DNA of 64,000 nt. Origin: Tsukamurella asaccharolytica (GTDB lineage Bacteria; Actinomycetota; Actinomycetes; Mycobacteriales; Mycobacteriaceae). The stretch covers positions 248,001-312,000 of the forward strand of contig NZ_VIGW01000004.1 in assembly GCF_007858435.1 (NCBI RefSeq), given 5' to 3'. The notes under the pieces are model-generated. The model did no database searches and was not told the DNA's origin. It worked only from the letters and a program-made list of their open reading frames with translations. The first letter of the stretch is position 1; each line of letters opens with the position of its first letter. A program made the position numbers and the translations under genes. Of this stretch, positions 10,128 to 18,236 are shown piece by piece.

Positions 10128-10670
10128 GTGCTGACCGACGACGAGGACCGCCAGTTCACCGCCGCCGACATCGCCGAGCTCCTGGCGGTCGTCGTGGCGC
10201 TCGGCGTGCTGTTCTGGCTGCTCGATCCGCTCAACCCGTGGCTGAAGTACCCGGCGATCCTCTTCGGCTCCGTCACCGTGCTAGCGGTGTGGCGCGGTGT
10301 GCGCAGGGTCATCGCGAAGCGCGGAGGCGGCCGCGCCGGCGGGATCGCGCCGTTGCGGATCGTCGAGGACGTTCCGGGCGAGTACTCGCTGATCCTCGTG
10401 GCCGGCGGCACCCCGTCCGATGACGCCGTCGTCGCGCTCGGCCACGAACCGAACGGCTACTTCTGGCAGGCGATCGCCGAGCGGATCCTGCCGGAGAAGA
10501 CGTGCCCGGGGGTCCGGTTCGACGTCGAGTCGGGCAGGTTCAGCGCGCAGAGCGACCGGGAGACCCTCGAGGTCCTCGGCTCGGAAATGGCCCGGATCGT
10601 CAACGATCCCGCGCGGCTGCGCGAGACGGTGACGGCCGCGGAGGCCGACGGCTTCGTCTTCGACGACTGA
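10128..10670 (+). CDS. Two-TM membrane protein of unknown function
   Basis: 180 residues with two predicted membrane helices (about residues 15-33 and 42-60) joined by a short loop (DPLNPWLKYP). A basic cytoplasmic stretch follows, then a soluble C-terminal domain that contains a VILVAGGTPSDDAV-like strand and ends DGFVFDD. No catalytic motif is recognised. GTG start 7 nt after TAGTCT suggests a leaderless transcript of its own, 10 bp after yggS. Real gene, function not assignable from sequence. Confidence 0.75.
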   Translation: MLTDDEDRQFTAADIAELLAVVVALGVLFWLLDPLNPWLKYPAILFGSVTVLAVWRGVRRVIAKRGGGRAGGIAPLRIVEDVPGEYSLILVAGGTPSDDAVVALGHEPNGYFWQAIAERILPEKTCPGVRFDVESGRFSAQSDRETLEVLGSEMARIVNDPARLRETVTAAEADGFVFDD

Positions 10671-10801
10671 GCGACGGCGTTCCGCCGCGGGTCGCGTTGC
10701 CCGCGGTGTTCGCAATTCTTCGGTGGATCCTCCGGAGACGATGCGCCGGTGGCAAAATGGGCGGTGCCCACCCGGTTGCCGCCGCTGATCGGAGACCGCT
10801 C

Positions 10802-11809
10802 GTGCTCGGACTCGTCCGCCCGTGTGTCGCCCACCTGGAACCCGACGTGCGTGCGCGCTGGCGCGCGCACGTGTGCGGGCTGTGCCTGAAGTTGCGGGAC
10901 ACCGGTGGGCAGCCGGCACGGGCGGCGACCAACACGGACGCGGCTCTGCTCTCCGCCTTGGTCGAGGCGCAACAGAGCAGCCCCGCGTCCACTCGCACCG
11001 CCGGCCCCTGCGCCCTGCGGGGCATGCGGAGCGCCCAGGTGATTGCGCCCTCGGAACTGAGTGTGCGGCTCGCGAGTACCGCATCGCTCGCGCTGGCCGC
11101 CGCCAAACTGGGTGACCGGGCCGCGGAACACGAGAACGGCCTCGTGGGAACGGCTTCGACAGTGGGGCGGCGTGCCGTCGGGCTGGTGCGGCGCGCCGAG
11201 CGGCGGCTGGTGCGCAGCGCCCTGGCGGACTCCGCGGTGGCGGAGGCCGCACACGTGCCGGATTCTCTGAGCGGTCTGGCGGATCAAGCGCTGATCGAGG
11301 CGACTGCCACCACGCTGGCCGAGGTGACGGCGCCGACGGCGGACGCGGTGGGGGAGATGTTCGCCGCATCGGCGACGCTGGCCGGACGTCCGGAGAACGT
11401 CGGCCCGCTATCCGAACTGGGGCGGGCGTACGGGGAGTTCGCGCACCTCGCCGATGCCGTGGAAGACCTTCCGCGAGACCGGGCACGGGGCGATTACAAC
11501 CCGCTCGACGCGACGGGCACGACCGTAGAGCAGGCGGTCGATCGTCTGAAGGTGTTGCACGGCATCGTGATCGACCGTTTGGGAAGCGTGAAGCTGCGAG
11601 ACGACCGGCTGGTCCGGCCTCTGCTGCTGACCGCGATGGCGACGGTGCTCGTGGCGAACGGGGTGTCGAACGAGAAGACGCCGGGCGACAAGAAGAAGTC
11701 GGAGGACAAGCTCGCGAAGAGGGCCGTACAGGGCGCAGAGGCGAAGGAGAACTGCGGCGACTGCTGTGACTGCTGCTGCGGTGACGGGTGCTGCTGCGAC
11801 TGCTCGTAA
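10802..11809 (+). CDS. DUF5685-family protein with Cys-rich tail
   Basis: 335 residues. The N-terminus carries the family hallmark (LGLVRPC...RWRAHVCGLCLKLRD.GG..AR..TN.DAALL..L..AQ, then RTAGPCALRGMR). The middle is an all-helical Ala-rich region. The C-terminus, after a charged linker (KKKSEDKLAKR), is extraordinary: in the last 18 residues ten are Cys (CGDCCDCCCGDGCCCDCS). The conserved N-terminal Cys set plus this tail suggests metal or metal-cluster binding, which is inference; the family has no known function. The GTG start has GGAG about 8 nt upstream. A strong hairpin terminator follows the stop. Confidence 0.8.
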   Translation: MLGLVRPCVAHLEPDVRARWRAHVCGLCLKLRDTGGQPARAATNTDAALLSALVEAQQSSPASTRTAGPCALRGMRSAQVIAPSELSVRLASTASLALAAAKLGDRAAEHENGLVGTASTVGRRAVGLVRRAERRLVRSALADSAVAEAAHVPDSLSGLADQALIEATATTLAEVTAPTADAVGEMFAASATLAGRPENVGPLSELGRAYGEFAHLADAVEDLPRDRARGDYNPLDATGTTVEQAVDRLKVLHGIVIDRLGSVKLRDDRLVRPLLLTAMATVLVANGVSNEKTPGDKKKSEDKLAKRAVQGAEAKENCGDCCDCCCGDGCCCDCS

Positions 11810-11816
11810 GACGACT

Positions 11817-11851
11817 CCGCCCCGGTGGAAGCGGGGCTTCCACCGGGGCGG
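11817..11851. terminator. Bidirectional hairpin terminator between DUF5685 gene and gapB
   Basis: A perfect 15-bp inverted repeat (CCGCCCCGGTGGAAG and its complement) closes a 5-nt loop in the 56-bp gap between two convergent stops. There is no T-tract, as usual in high-GC actinobacteria, so it probably serves both genes. Confidence 0.8.
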
Positions 11852-11865
11852 TGACGGATCCTGTA

Positions 11866-13389
<1,524 letters not shown>

Positions 13390-13478
13390 TATGCAATGCG
13401 CCGACGGCGCGCCGGGCCACGGGGGCGATGGTGAGGACGTGCAACGACTCGGTCGTGAAAGGCCGGATTCCCGCTCGA

Positions 13479-13895
13479 TCAGGGCGATGCCGCAGGCCAG
13501 TCACGCTCGCAGAGCACCAGCAGATAGCCGTCCGGATCCCTCAGCGTCACACCCCAGCGGTCCCAGTACGGGTTGCGGGAGGCGACGACGGTGCCGCCCG
13601 CGGCGGCGATGCGCTCGACGAGGTCCGTCGGCACCGGACTGTCGAGGTACAGAACGAGCAGGTCTTCCGGTCCGGGAGGGTGGGCGTTCGCTATCGCGCG
13701 GTCATCGACGAGTTCGAGGTGCCAGGCCGCACCGGGCAGTCCGACCATGAGCAGGGCGTGGCCGATTTCAGTGCCGGCATCCGCTCGCCATTGAACCGCC
13801 ATGCCGACACCGTCGACCCAGAACCGTTCGGCGACGGTGATGTCGTGGCTCGGGCGGGCGATGCGAAGGGGAGCGTGGGCAGGCACTGCGGTCAT
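13479..13895 (-). CDS. VOC-superfamily (glyoxalase-fold) protein
   Basis: 138 residues with two paired beta-alpha-beta-beta-beta modules. The first contains ARPSHDITVAERFWVDGVGM and a HLEL strand. The second contains LVERIAAAGG and ends WGVTLRDPDGYLLVLCERD, the classic C-terminal VOC signature with a metal-ligand-type acidic residue. Family members include glyoxalases, dioxygenases and resistance proteins; the substrate here cannot be read from sequence. It stands alone between gapB and a flavin-barrel gene. Confidence 0.85.
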   Translation of the reverse strand: MTAVPAHAPLRIARPSHDITVAERFWVDGVGMAVQWRADAGTEIGHALLMVGLPGAAWHLELVDDRAIANAHPPGPEDLLVLYLDSPVPTDLVERIAAAGGTVVASRNPYWDRWGVTLRDPDGYLLVLCERDWPAASP

Positions 13896-13948
13896 GGTCG
13901 CAGTGTGAGGGCTGAAGTCCGGTTGAGGTCAACGGCGAGCGGACCAGT

Positions 13949-14362
13949 TCACTCGTCGTACGTCAGCGATCGGACCTTGTCCCTGTGGATGGTGATGATG
14001 ACGTTGCCCTCGGTAGGGTTCGAGTCGAGGAATTCATCTCCGCCCGATTCGCCGAGGTAGCGCCGTGCAATCCGTCGCGCCGTCGCATCGTCGGCCGGCG
14101 CGACTGTCGTGTGGCCCTCGACAGACACGTACGCATACGGCACCGTCTCACGCTGCACCGTGAGCGACGCCCGCCCTGCCCTGCTGACCAGTTTGGCTTT
14201 GAGCGAGCCTCCGTGAGTCCAGACGATGACGTTGCCCGAATCGTCCACGTCGTACCAAATCGGCACTGCAAGGGGCGGATTCGCACTTCTTTCAACGGCT
14301 AAGACGCCGAGGTGGAGGTCGCGGAGGAAGGCGTCAGCGTCCGCGTCAGTCATTTCTGGCAT
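13949..14362 (-). CDS. Pyridoxamine-5'-phosphate-oxidase-fold (split-barrel) flavin or F420 protein
   Basis: 137 residues of the split beta-barrel superfamily. An N-terminal helix (DADAFLRDLHLGVLAVERS) leads into PLAVPIWYDVDDSGNVIVWTHGG, the SLKAKLVSRAGRASLTVQ segment that normally contacts the cofactor phosphate, and YVSVEGH. Such proteins bind FMN, F420 or haem. The start is ATG 14362, spaced 9 nt from AAGGA; an ATG at 14353 lies too far from it. It is divergent from the downstream lipase gene. Substrate unknown. Confidence 0.85.
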   Translation of the reverse strand: MPEMTDADADAFLRDLHLGVLAVERSANPPLAVPIWYDVDDSGNVIVWTHGGSLKAKLVSRAGRASLTVQRETVPYAYVSVEGHTTVAPADDATARRIARRYLGESGGDEFLDSNPTEGNVIITIHRDKVRSLTYDE

Positions 14363-14527
14363 GCGCTCGGGTCCTTGTCCTGTTGTGTGGGGCGGCCGGA
14401 CTTTCGGCAAGTTGCACCATCACCGTAGCGCGACGTGCTCCATCCAGGCGCTCCTCTTCGCCGATTGATAGAACGAGTTCCAGGAAAGGCGCATGGCCTT
14501 GTGGAGGATCAATTACCGTTCGCAGTC

Positions 14528-15475
14528 ATGTGGTTCTCTACCGTGCGGCGTGGCCTGATGGGTGCGCTGGCTGCGGCACTACTGGTGACGGGGGCACCGT
14601 CGTCCGCGGCCCCGCTGCCTGAGAACTTCAACTTCTTCGGCGGTGTTCCGTTCGAGCTGACGAACCCGAACGGCTCGCTGCCCGGAACGAACGACGCCGG
14701 GTGTAGGCCGACGGCGCTGCACCCGAACCCCGTCGTTCTGGTACACGGGACGGGCGGCGGCTCGCAGACCAACTGGGGCGCGTACGCGCCGCTGTTGAAG
14801 AACAGCGGGTACTGCACGTTCACCTTCACGTACGGTGCGCTGCCGGGCGCGCCGTGGCCGGTCAACCAGATCGGCGGCACCCGAGCGCTCACGGCGAGTG
14901 CGCAGGAGCTCAAGGGTTTCGTCGATCGTGTCCTGGCGGCGACGGGTGCGCAGAAGGTCGACCTGATCGGCCACTCGCAGGGAACGCTGATGCCCGCCTA
15001 CTACGTCAAGTACCTCGGCGGCGCCGACAAGGTGGGCAGATACATCTCGCTGGCGCCGCTGTGGCGTGGGACCGGCGGCGAAATCGGCAGGGCTGCCTCC
15101 GTGTTCGTCCGCGGCCTGGGTGTTCGTGACCCGTACACGCCGATCTTCGAGTCCATCGGCGACATGCTGCCGGGATCGCGCTTCCTGGAGAGGATCTGGG
15201 CCGACGGTTCGCCGTACGTGAGGGGGATCGAGTACACGAACATCTCCACCCGCTTCGACGAGCTCGTGTTGCCGTACACCAGCGGTCAGGTACCGGGCCC
15301 CGCCGGGATGACGGTGCGCAACATCGTCGTACAGGACACCTGCGCCCAGGACCTCTCGGACCACCTGGCGATCGCCGGGGCCCGGCGCGCGGCGTACATG
15401 GTGCTCAACGCGCTCGATCCAGCACACCCACGGCAGGTGCCGTGCTATGTGGTACCGCCATTCGCCGGCGCCTGA
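14528..15475 (+). CDS. Secreted lipase/esterase (Lipase_2-type alpha/beta hydrolase)
   Basis: 315 residues. The N-terminus is a Sec-type signal peptide (basic MWFSTVRRG, hydrophobic core, cleavage near AP-SSAAP). The mature enzyme shows an oxyanion-hole segment HPNPVVLVHGTGGG, the nucleophile elbow GHSQG, and a late DHLAIAG containing the probable catalytic His. Paired cysteines suggest extracellular disulfides. Actinobacterial enzymes of this class hydrolyse short-to-medium acyl esters. The start is an ATG directly before the signal peptide with no obvious ribosome site; an upstream in-frame GTG at 14501 is possible. Confidence 0.85.
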   Translation: MWFSTVRRGLMGALAAALLVTGAPSSAAPLPENFNFFGGVPFELTNPNGSLPGTNDAGCRPTALHPNPVVLVHGTGGGSQTNWGAYAPLLKNSGYCTFTFTYGALPGAPWPVNQIGGTRALTASAQELKGFVDRVLAATGAQKVDLIGHSQGTLMPAYYVKYLGGADKVGRYISLAPLWRGTGGEIGRAASVFVRGLGVRDPYTPIFESIGDMLPGSRFLERIWADGSPYVRGIEYTNISTRFDELVLPYTSGQVPGPAGMTVRNIVVQDTCAQDLSDHLAIAGARRAAYMVLNALDPAHPRQVPCYVVPPFAGA

Positions 15476-15527
15476 GTGCCCCCCCCCGGCCCGACCAGTC
15501 GCACTCGGCGTAGCACTGATCCGATCA

Positions 15528-16346
15528 CTAACGGCGACCACGTAGTGCCGGGCTCTGGCTGGCGAGCGCGCGCGTCAACAGAGTTCGGGGAACCAGCGCG
15601 CCCAGGCGTCGCGCCACCTGGTTCGCCCTGCCGGGGATCACCACCGGACGCCCCTTGTCGAGCGCGTCGATCGCGGTCACGGCGACGTACTCCGGTGACT
15701 TCCACATGACCGCGGGCAGCGCCGCCTCGGCGTCGGATTTGGTGAATCCCGCCTTCTCTCCGAAACCGGTGTCGACGGGTCCGGGGCACAGTACCGTCGC
15801 GGTCACGCCCGTCCCGTCGAGCTCGCCGACGAGGCTCTGGGTGTACGAGAGTACGAACGCCTTCGCGGCGCCGTAACTCGCTTGCCCGGGCAGCGGCTGG
15901 AACGCGCCCGTCGACGCCACATTCAAGACCGCGCCGGCGCCATGGGCGACCATGGGGCTGAGGAACGTGACGCACAGGTCGACCACGGCCGCCACGTCGA
16001 GTTCGACGACCGCGAGCTCGGCATCGAGGTCGGCGTCCGCCACAGCCGCGAGGGTGGACATTCCCGCGTTGTTCACCAGCACCGTCACCGTGAGTCCGAG
16101 ATCGGCGACGCGGGCGGTGAGGTGTCGACGTTCGGCGCGATCGGTGAGATCGCAGGCGATGATGTGTGCACGACCGCCCCGCTGGGTGATCGTCGATGCA
16201 ACAAGCTCAAGCTGGTCGGTGTGGCGGGCGACCAGGATCACCTGGTGGCCTCGGCGAGCCAGCTCGTACGCGAGCTCGCTGCCGATGCCCGAAGATGCAC
16301 CCGTGACAAGGGCCGCGGTGGCGGGGGAAGGATTCGGCAGTCCCAT
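15528..16346 (-). CDS. Short-chain dehydrogenase/reductase
   Basis: 272 residues of a classical SDR. TGASSGIG near residue 15 binds NAD(P). An Arg in VARHTDQL favours NADP. NNAG is at ~90, the catalytic Ser lies in NVASTGAF, and YGAAK holds the Tyr and Lys. The C-terminal segment resembles the DltE/YqjQ-like SDRs of mycobacteria. It is convergent with the secreted lipase gene. A 48-codon frame ends 2 bp before its ATG on the same strand and may be co-translated. Substrate unknown. Confidence 0.9.
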   Translation of the reverse strand: MGLPNPSPATAALVTGASSGIGSELAYELARRGHQVILVARHTDQLELVASTITQRGGRAHIIACDLTDRAERRHLTARVADLGLTVTVLVNNAGMSTLAAVADADLDAELAVVELDVAAVVDLCVTFLSPMVAHGAGAVLNVASTGAFQPLPGQASYGAAKAFVLSYTQSLVGELDGTGVTATVLCPGPVDTGFGEKAGFTKSDAEAALPAVMWKSPEYVAVTAIDALDKGRPVVIPGRANQVARRLGALVPRTLLTRALASQSPALRGRR

Positions 16347-16348
16347 GA

Positions 16349-16495
16349 TCAGCTCCCGCCGAGGCCCGGGGAGAATCGCTTGGCAATGTGCGCCACGTTC
16401 GTCCCGGCCAGCGGTCGGCCGAATCGTCGGGTGAGGAACATCGTGGGGATGCGTGCAGGGATCCGTGGTTCTGATTCGACGAATGCGCAGTACAT
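16349..16495 (-). CDS. Possible 48-residue small protein co-transcribed with the SDR
   Basis: A short frame beginning MYCAFVESEPRIPAR and ending FSPGLGGS, with TGA two bases before the SDR start codon. Its ATG lies exactly 6 nt after TACCGT, the leaderless pattern used by many genes in this window. The sequence is rich in Pro and Arg and matches nothing I recognise. It could equally be the surviving 3' end of a longer gene truncated by the neighbouring element remnant. Confidence 0.4.
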   Translation of the reverse strand: MYCAFVESEPRIPARIPTMFLTRRFGRPLAGTNVAHIAKRFSPGLGGS

Positions 16496-16516
16496 GACTC
16501 GACGGTACGCAGGGCC

Positions 16517-16954
16517 TCAGGATTGGCTCGGCTCCGCGATCGATCCCGCGATTGATGGATAGCGTCGCGACATTGTGGGGCAGGTGGGGCTGGAACCCAC
16601 GACCAGCATCCTGCCTGCGGCGGTTGCGGGGTCAACGCCCTCTCGCAGCGACCTCAGCACGATGCCCTGCGCGGCGAGGTTGGCAATCGTCGCGGACACC
16701 TCGGCCACGGATCGCCCGAGCCGATCAATGCCCACCACCACGACGGTGTCGCCGCTCCGCGCGTAGTCGAGGAGGCTGTCGAGGCCCGCCCGCTCGGTTC
16801 CAGCCTTGCCGCTGAGCTTGTCGCTGTACACGCGATCCTCGGGCACACCGGCAGCCGCGAGGGCGTCGCGCTGTTGATCCAAACTCTGCCCCTCCGTGGA
16901 CACGCGGACATAGCCGTGCAGGTGCGTGGAGAGCGTGGAGGTCTCAGATGTCAT
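16517..16954 (-). CDS. Serine recombinase (resolvase/invertase), truncated
   Basis: 145 residues. The catalytic domain of a small serine recombinase is well kept: GYVRVSTEGQSLDQQ with nucleophile Ser19, YSDKLSGK...R.GL, and GIDRLGRS with the conserved DRLGR, followed by the E-helix start REGVDPATAAGRM. At residue 117 the frame runs into a 33-bp copy of a tRNA 3' end (translated LVVGSSPTCPT) and then random sequence. The DNA-binding helix-turn-helix domain expected after residue ~140 is missing. It is probably unable to bind its site and is the decayed enzyme of an integrated element. Confidence 0.85.
   Translation of the reverse strand: MTSETSTLSTHLHGYVRVSTEGQSLDQQRDALAAAGVPEDRVYSDKLSGKAGTERAGLDSLLDYARSGDTVVVVGIDRLGRSVAEVSATIANLAAQGIVLRSLREGVDPATAAGRMLVVGSSPTCPTMSRRYPSIAGSIAEPSQS
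16575..16607 (-). repeat. 33-bp duplication of the tRNA-Met 3' end (attachment-site copy)
   Basis: This stretch repeats the 3' part of the tRNA-Met(CAT) gene at 17910-17942, in the same orientation, with 32 of 33 bases identical. The one change, G to C in the T-loop, falls in a universally conserved position. Tracts copied from tRNA 3' ends are the standard outcome of integrase-mediated insertion. It is the distal attachment site of the element remnant. Confidence 0.85.
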
Positions 16955-17041
16955 GCGCCGATTCTGCGACTGAGCACCGACATTGAGGGGCTGCGCAGTG
17001 TCACGACCTTCGCGGTCAGTCGCCTGTCGTGGGCGACAGAA

Positions 17042-17527
17042 TCAATCGAGATACAAGAGGAGGTCTGGACTCGCGACACGCGCGAAGGCAGCGCTGCCGA
17101 TTGCCCTCAGAGAGTCAGTGCGCGCAGCTTCGACGAAGAGCGCGGCGAACCGATCTTCGTCGAACTCGGCGTTGGTCACCGAGGGCAGGTCTTCCTCCGG
17201 AAGACGGATTCCGACTTCCTCGGTCGGCGTTCCTTGGACTACTCCGATGTCGCGCACAACGGTTCCGCGCTCATGCACCTCGAATCCGTACCCACCACCA
17301 GTGCTGCCGAAGTATGTGACGACGATCCGTGCAGATGTCCTGCTTGAAAGCTCGGCGACCGCCTGCGGGCGGAAGACGCCACCCGTGACGACTGTGGTCC
17401 CCGAGTCGTCCACGTACGCCCAAGCGGTGTTCTCGTCGTGGTCAGGTTCGTACGTCGTGTCCTCGCCGAGGTGAAGCAGACCTTGTGCCGACGGACCCAG
17501 ATGCATCAGTGCGAAGTTCCATCCCAT
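17042..17527 (-). CDS. Unknown protein inside the tRNA-flanked remnant
   Basis: 161 residues starting MGWNFALMHLGP. It begins with a GLLHLGEDTTYEPDHDENTAWAYVDD segment and continues with alternating beta-strand and helix patterns (SARIVVTYFGSTGGGYGFEVHERG, then an acidic RLPEEDLPSVTNAEFDEDRF). No signal peptide, membrane helix or known motif is seen. The frame stays open upstream, but the extra part overlaps another convincing frame, so the internal ATG is preferred. Function unknown. Confidence 0.55.
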   Translation of the reverse strand: MGWNFALMHLGPSAQGLLHLGEDTTYEPDHDENTAWAYVDDSGTTVVTGGVFRPQAVAELSSRTSARIVVTYFGSTGGGYGFEVHERGTVVRDIGVVQGTPTEEVGIRLPEEDLPSVTNAEFDEDRFAALFVEAARTDSLRAIGSAAFARVASPDLLLYLD

Positions 17528-17765
17528 AAGACGGAACAGTAACCCCCGTATCTGTGGCGCGCTCGACGGCGGTTGCCTCGCGCTCGCGGTAGTGCCTAAC
17601 TCTGCACGCGTCGCTGCACCACCGCCTCCTCCGCCCAGTGCGCGGTTGGCGGAGGAGGCGGGTACAGACGGGGCATCGCAGCGGCGAAGTTTCCGCCCGG
17701 CGACCAGGCGAATCGCCCGTGGCTGTTCGGAAACGTCGAGGCCCGAAAGGGGCGTGTTCGCCCAC
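17442..17765 (-). CDS. Small zinc-finger-like protein (CxxC...CSDACR)
   Basis: A 107-residue frame whose middle reads CPVCTRLLRQP...RRRRWCSDACRVRHYRERE. This four-Cys pattern followed by a basic helix is recurrent in small actinobacterial proteins, probably binding zinc and nucleic acid. The segment after about residue 80 overlaps the gene at 17042-17527 in another frame, so the original stop may be elsewhere or the gene may be damaged. GTG start. Confidence 0.4.
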   Translation of the reverse strand: MGEHAPFGPRRFRTATGDSPGRRAETSPLRCPVCTRLLRQPRTGRRRRWCSDACRVRHYREREATAVERATDTGVTVPSYGMELRTDASGSVGTRSASPRRGHDVRT

Positions 17766-17909
17766 AGCACCTCCGTGCGCGCGGACCCTCGCGGAGCGGT
17801 CGAGCCGCCCTGCGCGGTGTGCGTCTCCAGCTCGTAGCGGTGCTAGTGGGTGAGAGCGAATTCGAATCTCGGAAATTGCCGAGTCGAGCCGCCCGTGCAG
17901 GTCAGCGCA

Positions 17910-17942
17910 GTGGGGCAGGTGGGGCTCGAACCCACGACCAGC
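17910..17942 (-). repeat. tRNA-Met 3' end forming the proximal attachment site
   Basis: The T-arm, acceptor 3' strand and part of the variable loop of the tRNA gene at 17911-17984, duplicated at 16575-16607. Together they bracket about 1.3 kb. Confidence 0.85.
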
Positions 17943-17984
17943 GGATTATGAGTCCGCGGCTCTAACCGACTGAGCTACTGCCCC
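17911..17984 (-). tRNA. tRNA-Met (CAT), elongator type
   Basis: A complete cloverleaf on the minus strand: 7-bp acceptor stem GGGGCAG/CTGCCCC, D-arm GCTC/GAGC, anticodon loop CTCATAA with anticodon CAT, T-arm GTGGG-TTCGAGC-CCCAC, discriminator A. CCA is not encoded. It is not an initiator (the acceptor begins with a G-C pair). A CAT anticodon could also be the lysidine-modified Ile tRNA; elongator Met is the more likely reading. Its 3' end is duplicated at 16575-16607. Confidence 0.93.
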
Positions 17985-18236
17985 CTGCTGGCTGTCCCCT
18001 GTCGCGGGAGGGCGCATTCGCTTACTTAAGCCCTGACCAGCGCGAATACAGTAGCACCCGGTGTACGCGCATGAGGCAGCGACCCTTCTTCGCCAGACAG
18101 CTCAGAGGAAATTGCGATCGCATCTGTTGCAATTGGTGTGATTGTGGTTCAATTTGTCTTGATGGGCGGAAGTGGCAGGAGTGATTCGGCCTCCTCCGAC
18201 GATGCTTCAAAACAGTGAGCACCCGAGGAGACCACC

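Larger units (their letters stand above)
16575..17942. mobile_element. Degenerate tRNA-Met-integrated element remnant
   Basis: Bounded by direct repeats of the tRNA 3' end. The 1.3-kb interior holds a truncated serine recombinase, a 161-residue unknown protein and a small zinc-finger-like frame, all on the minus strand. No tyrosine integrase, the enzyme normally responsible for tRNA insertion, is left. The remnant was probably a larger island that lost its core by deletion; this history is inference. Confidence 0.65.

Noticed and set aside
17985-18236. AT-rich stretch before the CBM/PA14 gene considered as an origin or insertion
   Set aside because: No DnaA-box cluster, inverted termini or coding frame; best read as a promoter region.
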